7,037 nt of DNA from Chloroflexota bacterium. Lineage in GTDB: Bacteria; Chloroflexota; FW602-bin22; JAMCYS01. Positions 1 to 6,301 of this stretch are shown piece by piece. The position numbers were made by a program, and so were the translations under genes. The stretch's first letter is position 1; each line of letters begins with the position of its first letter. The notes below the pieces were generated by a model. It was not told where the DNA came from and did not search any database. It saw only the letters and a list, made by a program, of their open reading frames with translations. Location: assembly GCA_021847625.1 (NCBI GenBank), contig JAJZQK010000166.1, forward strand, positions 1 through 7,037, written 5' to 3'.

Positions 1-14
1 TGTATGGGTGGGGA

Positions 15-488
15 GTTTCAATCCTCATCCCACTCTCCGGTGGGATGCGACCGTTCTGCGGCCATTTCGGCTCGAGCATCGCCTGGGGTTTCAATCCTCA
101 TCCCACTCTCCGGTGGGATGCGACCGAGGTCACGCCGGCACCGGCCCGCCGCGCTAAATTGTTTCAATCCTCATCCCACTCTCCGGTGGGATGCGACCAA
201 CCGCAAACGCTTCTATTGCTCTGGCGACACGAAGTTTCAATCCTCATCCCACTCTCCGGTGGGATGCGACGGGCCCAGCCCAGGGAATGATCGCCCTCTT
301 GCCGGGTTTCAATCCTCATCCCACTCTCCGGTGGGATGCGACGGCGATGGAGGGGCTGGGCCGGCTGCTCAATACGGTTTCAATCCTCATCCCACTCTCC
401 GGTGGGATGCGACAATAGCCCCTCGCCGTCGGTGGAGTTATAGAGGTCGATGTTTCAATCCTCATCCCACTCTCCGGTGGGATGCTAC
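15..488 (-). CRISPR. Type I-C CRISPR array, seven 37-bp repeats
   Basis: Repeats lie at 15-51, 88-124, 161-197, 234-270, 306-342, 377-413 and 452-488. The first six are identical; the seventh differs by one base. Spacers from left to right are 36, 36, 36, 35, 34 and 38 bp, and all differ. Read on the minus strand, each repeat starts GTCGCATCC and ends in ATTGAAAC, the 3' end typical of I-C repeats. It folds as 4 nt, an 8-bp stem (CATCCCAC with GTGGGATG), a 6-nt loop and an 11-nt 3' tail. The orientation matches the cas genes, so the leader end is at 488 and transcription runs leftwards. Positions 1-14 are not repeat sequence; they are either part of a further spacer or the trailer flank. Because the repeat at 15-51 is still perfect, the array probably continues beyond the window. 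Confidence 0.98.
452..488 (-). repeat. Leader-proximal CRISPR repeat with one substitution
   Basis: This repeat has T at 486 where the other six have G. On the minus strand the repeat therefore begins GTAGC instead of GTCGC (third base C to A). The stem, loop and 11-nt handle are unchanged. The altered base lies upstream of the expected Cas5c cut, so it should end up in the discarded leader fragment and not in a mature crRNA. It does sit three bases from the leader-repeat junction that Cas1-Cas2 uses for insertion. Confidence 0.95.
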
Positions 489-505
489 GGCGCCAGAAGG
501 CGCCG
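488..505 (-). other. Hairpin at the leader-repeat junction
   Basis: The sequence cggcgcc-agaa-ggcgccg forms a perfect 7-bp stem with a 4-nt loop. Its outermost pair uses base 488, the first base of the leader-proximal repeat. The core ggcgcc occurs twice and is itself palindromic, so the site is both a direct and an inverted repeat. It could be an anchoring site for the adaptation complex or simply a stem in the pre-crRNA leader; the sequence alone does not decide. Confidence 0.7.
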
Positions 506-716
506 TTTGGGCCCATTTCACCCCAATATGAGCCCGTTCGCGGCTCGGCCGCCTGTTTCCGACGGGGGCGCAACCGGGCACGGTCGGCCCGTCGAGGCCC
601 GCCATGCGGGTCGTTCTGCGCCTTTGACGCCCCAAGGCCCCTCTTCCCACCCGTCAGGATGGGTTTCACCGCGCGAACCTCCCCGCGTTTCGCGATCACC
701 GGCGGTCCGCGCCGCC
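489..716 (-). promoter_or_regulatory. CRISPR leader between cas2 and the array
   Basis: This 228-bp GC-rich stretch lies between the cas2 stop codon and the first repeat and has no convincing gene. Its position and the repeat orientation make it the leader, which should carry the array promoter and the integration signals. A weak -10-like CATATT is visible on the minus strand at 525-530, but there is no good -35 element about 17 bp upstream, so I do not place the promoter firmly. A short inverted repeat (GAGCC at 530-534 with GGCTC at 542-546) and a stronger hairpin at 488-505 lie near the array end. The leader is not AT-rich, in keeping with the GC content of the whole locus. Confidence 0.75.
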
Positions 717-1007
717 TCAAAACACCAACGGGTCGTGCAAATCGAACTCCGGCTGCCGCCCGATCACCTGCAAATAGCGCTGCCGCGGCTCCTTCAACAC
801 GTATATTCGCAAGCTGTCCTGCTCCTGATCCACCTCCTTCAGCAGACGGTGCCGCAACAACTCAAGCCCCTTTGCGTCGAGAATGCACTCGAAGACGGAT
901 TTCTGCACCCGCTGGCCGTGGGCTTCGCAAACGTCGGCCACGTGCCGCAGGCGTCGTCGGCCCTCCTGCGTGTCGGTGGCCACATCGTAGGTCACCAGTA
1001 GCTCCAT
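717..1007 (-). CDS. cas2: CRISPR-associated endoribonuclease-like Cas2
   Basis: Cas2 forms the central dimer of the Cas1-Cas2 integration complex that inserts new spacers. The predicted protein has 96 residues, usual for the family. It opens with the first beta strand and conserved aspartate (MELLVTYDV, Asp8), followed by an arginine-rich helix (GRRRLRHVADVC, 17-27), the QKSVFEC strand (35-41) and DSLRIYV (64-70), and ends in DPLVF. I chose ATG at 1007 because a strong GGAGGT (1012-1017) lies 4 nt upstream. A GTG at 1022 would add five residues but has no clear ribosome binding site. It starts 33 nt after the cas1 stop and is the last gene before the leader. Family knowledge says the nuclease activity of Cas2 is dispensable for integration in the systems studied. 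Confidence 0.97.
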   Translation of the reverse strand: MELLVTYDVATDTQEGRRRLRHVADVCEAHGQRVQKSVFECILDAKGLELLRHRLLKEVDQEQDSLRIYVLKEPRQRYLQVIGRQPEFDLHDPLVF

Positions 1008-1040
1008 CCTCACCTCCCTCACCCCGCCATCCGCGCCCCG

Positions 1041-2072
1041 CTACCGGTGCACGAACGGGGGGTAGTCCTTGAGGTCGCCCCGCAGATGCCGGGCGAGCAG
1101 GCGCGCCTGCACGTGCGGCACGAGCCCCAGCGGCACCTTTTGCTTCAATACCCGGTGCGACACCTCCTCTTCCTTGCGCCGCTGATACGCCACCACCAGC
1201 GTCCGCCGGCCATCCTCGGTAAGGAAGACCGCTCCCCCGGGCCGCACTTCGAAGTGCTCGGCCTTCAACTGCCGTCTGTTGAGCAGCGTGATCGCCAGGC
1301 GGTCGGCCAGCACGGGCCTCAGCTCCTCCATCAGGTCCAGCGCCAGCGCCGGCCGGCCCGGACGCAGGGCATGCAGGTAGCCGACCTGCGGATCGAGGCC
1401 AACCCCCTCCAACGCCGAGGCGCACTCACCCCGCAGCAGTACGTACAGAAACGACAGCAAGGCGTTGGCCGGGTCGCGCGGCGGCCGCCGGGTCCGGCCC
1501 CGGGGCCCGAAGAACTCACGGTCGACGCGGATCGTCCGCCCGAGCACTTCGAAGTAGGCCCGCGCCGCCTCGCCCTCCGCCCCGCGCACCTCGTCCAGGT
1601 CCCGGCCGTCTCGCAGCCGGACCAACACCTCCGCCAGGTGGGCGGCCGCCTCGCCCAGGGCCGCCTGGTCGGCCCGATCGGACGTCTCCCTGGCAGAACG
1701 CAGGAGCAGCAGCCTGCTGTTCTGGATCTTCGCCGCCACCATCTGGCGGGCGACCTCACAGGGACGGGCGGCGTCGGAGAGGGCGAGGTGCTGCGCCCGC
1801 CGCAGCAACACGTTGCCTCGCGTCTCGCCCTCCACCCGGGCCCGGAAGTGGCCGCTATGCGTCAGCCAGACGAGGTTGCGCCCGTCCTCCGCGCAGCGCT
1901 GGATGAGAAACGGACTGATGCTCACCTGGCCGAACACGACGATGCCGCCCAGGCGCAGCAGCGGCGCCTGCAAGCGCGTCTCCCCATCCACCTGCACGCG
2001 GACCGTATCGTGGTCCAGATGCAGCATCGACCCCTGCGTCATCACGTACAGGACGTTTAGTAGTTCACGCAT
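1041..2072 (-). CDS. cas1: CRISPR-associated integrase Cas1 (type I-C)
   Basis: Cas1 is the metal-dependent integrase that joins prespacer ends to the leader-repeat junction. The protein has 343 residues, the normal size for I-C Cas1, and starts MRELLNVLYVMTQGS like its relatives. The N-terminal beta domain covers about residues 1-90 and the helical catalytic domain the rest. Expected metal ligands are visible: Glu166 in the GAEGEAARAYF segment, His234 in VGYLHALRPGR and Asp246 in LALDLMEELRP, with Glu249/Glu250 close by. The start ATG has GAGGAGGTG (2081-2089) 8 nt upstream, which overlaps the cas4 stop codon, so translation is likely coupled. No key residue appears to be missing, so the enzyme is probably active. 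A long open frame on the opposite strand is a high-GC shadow of this gene. Confidence 0.98.
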   Translation of the reverse strand: MRELLNVLYVMTQGSMLHLDHDTVRVQVDGETRLQAPLLRLGGIVVFGQVSISPFLIQRCAEDGRNLVWLTHSGHFRARVEGETRGNVLLRRAQHLALSDAARPCEVARQMVAAKIQNSRLLLLRSARETSDRADQAALGEAAAHLAEVLVRLRDGRDLDEVRGAEGEAARAYFEVLGRTIRVDREFFGPRGRTRRPPRDPANALLSFLYVLLRGECASALEGVGLDPQVGYLHALRPGRPALALDLMEELRPVLADRLAITLLNRRQLKAEHFEVRPGGAVFLTEDGRRTLVVAYQRRKEEEVSHRVLKQKVPLGLVPHVQARLLARHLRGDLKDYPPFVHR

Positions 2073-2087
2073 ATCTGCGGCACCTCC

Positions 2088-2813
2088 TCACCAGTCCTCA
2101 CCCCCGGCGGCCGAAGGCTCCCAAGGGTGGAACAGCGCCCCTTGCAGCCCGCGCAGGCGGGCCGGCTCACCGGCAACGCCCGGCAGGCAGGCGTCCACCA
2201 GCGAGCAGTTGGGGCAGCGGGCGTCGTTGGGGGGCACCGGCAGCCGCTCTTCACGCAGCATCTCCCGCACCCCCTCGATCACGGCCACGGTCTGCCGCCG
2301 CAGGTCGTCGTCCAGCACCACCTCGTGGCGCTTGCGGGTGGCATGGTAGTACAGCGCCCCCTTGGGCACGGCCACGCCCAGCATCTCCTCCAAGCAGAGG
2401 GCCTGGGCGCAGAGCTGCAGGTCGGCATGGACGCCCTTCCGCCGGCCCGACTTGTACTCGACGGGATAGGGACCCTCCGGGCGGAATTCGATCAGGTCGG
2501 CCATCCCGTACAGGCCCAGCCGCCACGACCAGACGGGCACGCTGCGCGCCGTCGGCACACCTCGGCTGGCGGCGTCGTCCCCGCTGTCCACCCGCTCGTG
2601 CGCCAGGCGCCCGCGCACGGTGAACAGGTTCTCCTCGAACGTCTGCTCGAGGTGGATGAGGGCGCACTGCCGCGGGCAGTAGCTGTAGTGCTCGATGGCC
2701 GACACGAGCACCTCGACCTCACCCTCATCCTCCCCCACGTAAGTGAGGTCCGGCGCCTCGCGCAGCGGCGGCAGCGCGAGAGACGCGGTGATTTCCTCTT
2801 CCGGCGTGTCCAT
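2088..2813 (-). CDS. cas4: CRISPR-associated exonuclease Cas4 (RecB-like, Fe-S)
   Basis: Cas4 trims prespacers and helps enforce PAM-dependent, correctly oriented integration with Cas1-Cas2. The protein has 241 residues. Visible RecB-family nuclease elements are His72 (RLAHERVDSG), Asp106 (GMADLIEF) and Glu119-x-Lys121 (PVEYKSGR), followed by a glutamine-rich helix (DLQLCAQALCLEE). The iron-sulphur cluster ligands are Cys46 in SYCPRQC and the C-terminal Cys200, Cys203 and Cys209 (CPNCSLVDAC). About 35 residues precede the conserved core and 32 follow the last cysteine, a little longer than many I-C Cas4 proteins. The start ATG lies 2 nt after the cas7c stop and has no clear ribosome binding site, so it probably depends on reinitiation after cas7c. 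The next gene, cas1, begins 15 nt downstream. Confidence 0.97.
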   Translation of the reverse strand: MDTPEEEITASLALPPLREAPDLTYVGEDEGEVEVLVSAIEHYSYCPRQCALIHLEQTFEENLFTVRGRLAHERVDSGDDAASRGVPTARSVPVWSWRLGLYGMADLIEFRPEGPYPVEYKSGRRKGVHADLQLCAQALCLEEMLGVAVPKGALYYHATRKRHEVVLDDDLRRQTVAVIEGVREMLREERLPVPPNDARCPNCSLVDACLPGVAGEPARLRGLQGALFHPWEPSAAGGEDW

Positions 2814-2815
2814 GG

Positions 2816-3784
2816 CTAGCTTACGAGCGCCGTGAGGGTGACTCCATCCGGCAGGGCGGAGCCGTCCACCTCCACGCTGTAGTCGGTGAAGCTCCTCGCC
2901 ACCTCCACCGCCGGCCGGCGCTGCACCCGCACGCGCTCGAAGAGGCGGTGAGCCGGGGCGTTGCCCAAGGGGCTCTCGTGCGAGAAGACGTAGAGGCCCT
3001 GGCAGGCCATCATCCCCCGCGCCGAGGAACGGTCGTGGTCCCACATCTTCTCCAGGGCCTGCCAGAAGAGGGCCAGGTCCTCCTCGTCGAGCCCCGTCTG
3101 GCCGGCGAAGTGGGGGTTGAAGAAGCCGTGGGCCAGGTAGAGACCGTAGGGCACGAGCGCCTTGCGGCCCATCTCCGTCTGCTTGCCACCCTTGCCCTCG
3201 CCGCCTTCCTCGCCCACGACGACCTCCGTGTCCTCCTCCCGCGTGACGGCGACGCGGGTAATCGAGACGTCGAGCGGCACGATGGGGTCGAAGGAGCGGG
3301 CGAAGGTCAGCTGCAGCGGCCCGCGCACCTGGCCGCAGTTGACGCCGGTCGTCATGACGGCGCCGAAGACGCGGATGTCGTAGAAGTTGGCGCACATCCA
3401 GCCCCGCGCCCGGTCCACATCCTCCTTCTTCTGCTTGGCGCCGGTCGACTTGAGGTCGAGGGCGACGTAGGCCCGCCGGTGCTTGGCGTTCAGGGCTTCG
3501 CCCCCGCTCTGCACGTAGATCTTGTAGCGGCCCTCGTCGCCGCGGGCCAGGTCCACGAAGTCGCGCACCTTGCGCTTGATCGCCACGTCCGTCACTAGCC
3601 CCTGCATCGTCTCCGGGTCTACCCGCGGCAGGTTGCCGGCGTCGGGGTCGCCGTTGGGATTGCCGTCCCGCACGTCGAATAGGAGCACGAAATCGTGCCG
3701 GCGGTTGACGTCCCGGTGCGGTGCCTCTGCCGCACCCCCGGCGATGGGATAGGCTGTTGCTTGTGCTTCTAATTGGCGATCCAT
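2816..3784 (-). CDS. cas7c: Cascade backbone subunit Cas7c (Csd2)
   Basis: Cas7c polymerises along the crRNA spacer to form the backbone of the I-C Cascade complex. The protein has 322 residues. The family signature is clear: DFVLLFDVRDGNPNGDP (31-47), NLPRVDPET (51-59), then TDVAIKRKVRDFV (65-77). Further along are VMTTGVNCGQVRGPLQL (143-159), FARSFDPIVPLDVSITR (161-177) and MGRKALVPYGLYLAHGFFNP (205-224). About 30 residues precede the core, somewhat more than usual and rich in alanine. A glycine- and glutamate-rich stretch at 183-202 is likely a loop. The start ATG is 1 nt after the cas8c stop; its GGAGGAGGAG ribosome binding site lies inside the last codons of cas8c, so the two are translationally coupled. 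Confidence 0.98.
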   Translation of the reverse strand: MDRQLEAQATAYPIAGGAAEAPHRDVNRRHDFVLLFDVRDGNPNGDPDAGNLPRVDPETMQGLVTDVAIKRKVRDFVDLARGDEGRYKIYVQSGGEALNAKHRRAYVALDLKSTGAKQKKEDVDRARGWMCANFYDIRVFGAVMTTGVNCGQVRGPLQLTFARSFDPIVPLDVSITRVAVTREEDTEVVVGEEGGEGKGGKQTEMGRKALVPYGLYLAHGFFNPHFAGQTGLDEEDLALFWQALEKMWDHDRSSARGMMACQGLYVFSHESPLGNAPAHRLFERVRVQRRPAVEVARSFTDYSVEVDGSALPDGVTLTALVS

Positions 3785-3785
3785 C

Positions 3786-4241
3786 CTACTTCTCCTCCTC
3801 CGTATTCTCGTTCTCTGCCAGCAGGCTGAGATCATCTTCCGTCGCGGCCGCCAGGCCGGCCTGGCGGCGCTCCTTGGCCGCGAGGGCCTGAGCGCGGTCG
3901 AAGGCGCGCTGGTGGTAGTAGCCGATGGCGAAGCGGCCCTGGTCGGCCAGGGCAAGGATGCGCGGGAAGCCGTCGAGGCCGGCCTGGACCTCCTCCAGCC
4001 TCACCTGGATCGCCCGGTGGGCGCCTGGCCTGTCGCGCTTGAGCTTGGCCAGATGCGGCTGGGCGCCGCGCAGCAGGCGGCCGAACACCGAGGCCGGCGC
4101 CGTCGAGGCCGTGCCGAAGAAGCGGTCGACGATGGTGGCCTTGGCGCCCGGCACGGCGAGGACCTGGGCCTCCTCCAGCACGGCCAGCAGGCGCCCGCAA
4201 AGGTAAGCGGGGTTGACGTTGCCCGGGTCTAAGCGAACCAT
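3786..4241 (-). CDS. cas11c: Cascade small subunit Cas11c, internal start in cas8c
   Basis: In characterised I-C systems the small subunit is translated separately from an internal start in the cas8c message and packs along the belly of Cascade. Here Met434 of Cas8c opens MVRLDPGNVNPAYLCGRLL, the block that resembles the start of the Cas8c C-terminal region in relatives. A perfect AAAGGAGG (4247-4254) sits 5 nt before this ATG, the same motif and spacing as the start of cas8c itself. The product would have 151 residues, mostly helical, in the same frame and with the same stop as Cas8c. Leu- and Ala-rich helices and a charged tail (ENENTEEEK) are visible. That it is made is inference, but the ribosome binding site is stronger than chance would explain easily. 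Confidence 0.8.
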   Translation of the reverse strand: MVRLDPGNVNPAYLCGRLLAVLEEAQVLAVPGAKATIVDRFFGTASTAPASVFGRLLRGAQPHLAKLKRDRPGAHRAIQVRLEEVQAGLDGFPRILALADQGRFAIGYYHQRAFDRAQALAAKERRQAGLAAATEDDLSLLAENENTEEEK

Positions 4242-5540
4242 TCTATCCTCCTTTGCCTGAGGTTCTCGACTGCTCAGGACCAGTTTGATCAGGGACGCCC
4301 GCCGGTGGTTGATCGCCTGCTCGGCCCGGTTGCGGCGGACGGCGCGGACGAGCAGATCGGTGGGCAGCGGCGTGCCGGCGACCGCCGCGTGCAGGAGCGT
4401 CCGCATGGTCGGCGGTGCCAGCTCCTTGGCCGGGTCGCGCACGGTAGCCGCCGCCAGGTGGTAGAGGCCGAGCGGGCGGTGCTCCCGGCCCCAATCGTCG
4501 ACGATGTTCTGGCGGCTGAACCACAGCGCCAGCTGGCGCTTCACCTCGACCACGGTCGTGTCGAGCCAGTCGCGCACGACGGCCCGCCCGCCGCTCGCCG
4601 AGAGCACGGCGGCGTAGAAGGCCGTGCTGTCCACCTCTGGCAGCGGCCGCGGGCTGTGGACGGCGGCCAGCAGGGCGCGCACCTCTTCCGTCTTGGGATC
4701 GTCCAGGAAAGTGCGCAGGGAGAAGGCGTTGTCCTCGCGCGTCCAGAAGACGAAGGCGGCCCCGCCGAGGACGTAGTGGGTCGCCTCCTTGGCCAGGAGG
4801 TCGTTGGCCGCCTTCGTGAAGCGCTCGCCGCAGCCGGCACAGCTGGGGGCAATGAATGACGCCTCCAGGCCGTAGGACTCGAAGGCCTTGGCGTTGGCCG
4901 AGACGAGCGCCGTGCCGGCCATCTGCCCGCCGGGGATGCCCTTGATCTTCTCCTGCAGGCGCGCCAGCACGGGGCGTTCTTGGCCGCAGACCAGGCACTG
5001 CATCACCGTGGGCTCCTTGTCGCCCGCCCCCGGGTCGTTCAGGGCGGCCCAGAAGGCCTGCACCCGCGGCAGGTCGGTGGGAAAGGCGCCGTCGACGCGG
5101 AAGGTGATGTTGGCGTCCAGGCTGAAGTTCTCGCCCAGATCCAGCAGCGACGCCGGGTCGCTCTGGAGGAAGGCGAGAACGGCGGCCACGGCGGGCTCCC
5201 CGGTCTCCCCCGCGCAGCGCTCGACCAGGGCGACGTAGGCGCGGTGGCAGGCCGCCGTGCGCGCAGCCTTGGCGGGGTCGCGCGGCAGGCCCAGTGTGTA
5301 CTCGGCGTTGCCCACGAACAGCAGGGGCTTGATGCCCGAAGAACGCTGCACCTGTGGCATCAGGTAGCGCTGGCCGAACTTAGCCCGGGGCTGGGCGGGG
5401 TCGGCGGTGTCGACCGGCTGCCGGCTCAGGAGAACGCCGCGGGCGTCGAGCTCCACGATGTAGCGCACGGGCGTCTGCGCGTAGAGCGTGGGCGGCAGGT
5501 CCAGGCGACCGGCATACTCAGAGAGACGTTGCAACAGCAT
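3786..5540 (-). CDS. cas8c: Cascade large subunit Cas8c (Csd1)
   Basis: Cas8c recognises the PAM, helps open target DNA and recruits Cas3. The protein has 584 residues, normal for the family. Recognisable blocks are KPLLFVGNAEYTLG (71-84), CLVCGQERPVLARL (182-195), IKGIPGGQMAGTALVSANAKAF (199-220), ESYGLEA (221-227), FVFWTRED (263-270) and LGLYHLAAATVR (357-368). Cys182, Cys185, Cys234 and Cys237 form two CxxC pairs that could bind zinc. The C-terminal part from Met434 corresponds to the small subunit. The start ATG has AAAGGAGG 5 nt upstream and lies inside cas5c (23-nt overlap); the same frame is open upstream to 5858, but that extension lies within cas5c in another frame and looks unlike protein. 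Confidence 0.97.
   Translation of the reverse strand: MLLQRLSEYAGRLDLPPTLYAQTPVRYIVELDARGVLLSRQPVDTADPAQPRAKFGQRYLMPQVQRSSGIKPLLFVGNAEYTLGLPRDPAKAARTAACHRAYVALVERCAGETGEPAVAAVLAFLQSDPASLLDLGENFSLDANITFRVDGAFPTDLPRVQAFWAALNDPGAGDKEPTVMQCLVCGQERPVLARLQEKIKGIPGGQMAGTALVSANAKAFESYGLEASFIAPSCAGCGERFTKAANDLLAKEATHYVLGGAAFVFWTREDNAFSLRTFLDDPKTEEVRALLAAVHSPRPLPEVDSTAFYAAVLSASGGRAVVRDWLDTTVVEVKRQLALWFSRQNIVDDWGREHRPLGLYHLAAATVRDPAKELAPPTMRTLLHAAVAGTPLPTDLLVRAVRRNRAEQAINHRRASLIKLVLSSREPQAKEDRMVRLDPGNVNPAYLCGRLLAVLEEAQVLAVPGAKATIVDRFFGTASTAPASVFGRLLRGAQPHLAKLKRDRPGAHRAIQVRLEEVQAGLDGFPRILALADQGRFAIGYYHQRAFDRAQALAAKERRQAGLAAATEDDLSLLAENENTEEEK
4247..4254 (-). promoter_or_regulatory. Internal ribosome binding site for Cas11c
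   Basis: The minus strand reads AAAGGAGG followed by ATAGA and ATG. It lies within Cas8c codons 429-431 (Ala-Lys-Glu). The match to the anti-Shine-Dalgarno sequence equals that of cas8c (5546-5553), including the 5-nt spacing, which supports roughly comparable initiation of the full-length and short products. Confidence 0.8.
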
Positions 5541-6198
5541 GCCTGCCTCCTTTCTCCAGCCCGAGCGTGGGCACGCGCAGGATGCCCCGTTCGAGGCGGG
5601 CCATGAAGAAGCGGGGCCTGCCGCGGCCCGACCCGTCGGCGGCGTAGTCGAGGTCGTGCAGCATCGGCCCCAGGTCGAGGCTGTCGACGATGGGCTGCTC
5701 GTGGCCATCGGGTTCGGCGAAGGCGGCGGAGAACTCCCGGCAGCCCATGTAGGGTGTGGCGAAGCAGCGGCCCGCCCGCACCCGCCGCCTGAACTGGTCG
5801 CGGTACTTGGCGACGTCCTCGCCCACGCCAGGCTTGAGGGCGATCTGCGCCCGGACAAGGTAGGCGACCCCCTGCAGAGCGAGGGTGTGGCGCTGGGCGC
5901 GGTCGGCGCTAGCGTCGTAGCCGCCGCCGTTCTCCTGCCAGGCGAGGGCGCTGCGTTCGCTCGCCCTGCTGTTCACCTCGTTGCGGAGCAGGGAGAAGTA
6001 GCGGATGGGCCGCAGCACCCAGATCTCCTGCACCTGCCAGAAGATCTCCGGTTTCCAGAAGATCGCCTCCAGCACGCCGCGGGCGGCGGATGGGGTGGGC
6101 ACGGGGTAGCTGACGCGTTCGACCTTCATCTCGGGGCGAGTGAAGCAAGCGAACTCGCCCCAGACTTTCACCTCCAATGGCGGATAGTCGGCATCCAT
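5518..6198 (-). CDS. cas5c: Cascade subunit and crRNA endoribonuclease Cas5c (Cas5d)
   Basis: In type I-C, Cas5c replaces Cas6: it cuts pre-crRNA at the base of the repeat stem and stays bound to the 5' handle. The protein has 226 residues, usual for the family. Signatures are LEVKVWGEFACFTRPEMK (8-25), SYPVPTPSAARGVLEAIFWKP (30-50), VLRPIRYFSLLRNEV (61-75) and GRCFATPYMGCREF (143-156). By alignment from memory with the Bacillus halodurans enzyme (Tyr46, Lys116, His117), the matching positions are Phe47, Lys131 and Tyr132, so only the lysine is kept. I chose ATG at 6198, where AAGGAGG lies 4 nt upstream; the frame is open to 6357, but that extension crosses a GC palindrome and has no family similarity. 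The 3' end overlaps cas8c by 23 nt. Confidence 0.96.
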   Translation of the reverse strand: MDADYPPLEVKVWGEFACFTRPEMKVERVSYPVPTPSAARGVLEAIFWKPEIFWQVQEIWVLRPIRYFSLLRNEVNSRASERSALAWQENGGGYDASADRAQRHTLALQGVAYLVRAQIALKPGVGEDVAKYRDQFRRRVRAGRCFATPYMGCREFSAAFAEPDGHEQPIVDSLDLGPMLHDLDYAADGSGRGRPRFFMARLERGILRVPTLGLEKGGRHAVATSL

Positions 6199-6269
6199 GT
6201 TCCCTCCTTCGGTTCGATGTAGGGCCGGGCCTATCCCACGAAGCCCAGTCTTCATTTTGACGGGTGCGC

Positions 6270-6289
6270 GCCGCCCCGCGCGGGGCGGC
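6270..6289. repeat. 20-bp perfect GC palindrome in the cas5c 5' region
   Basis: The ten bases gccgccccgc are followed directly by their reverse complement, giving a fully GC palindrome. It lies 72 bp before the cas5c start. If transcription starts from the candidate promoter at 6302-6330, it would form a stem very near the 5' end of the operon mRNA. No T run follows on either strand, so it does not look like an intrinsic terminator. A dimeric regulator site is an alternative. Confidence 0.75.
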
Positions 6290-6301
6290 CATCTATCGTT
6301 G

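Noticed and set aside
4..531. Open frames across the array, up to 175 codons, with recurring FQSSSHSPVGCD or FNPHPTLRWDA
   Set aside because: They are translations of the 37-bp CRISPR repeat and its spacers; the periodic peptide follows the repeat spacing.
1047..2060. A 337-codon open frame antisense to cas1
   Set aside because: It mirrors cas1 almost exactly, is rich in Pro, Arg, Gln and His, and resembles no family; this is common in high-GC DNA.
2814..3395. Read-through of the cas4 frame into cas7c
   Set aside because: The upstream part is an out-of-frame shadow of cas7c, with Arg/Gly/Ala-rich sequence; Cas4 similarity begins shortly after the ATG at 2813.
5541..5858. A 106-residue N-terminal extension of cas8c
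   Set aside because: It lies wholly within cas5c in another frame, is Ser/Pro/Ala-rich, and the ATG at 5540 has a strong ribosome binding site and the family start.
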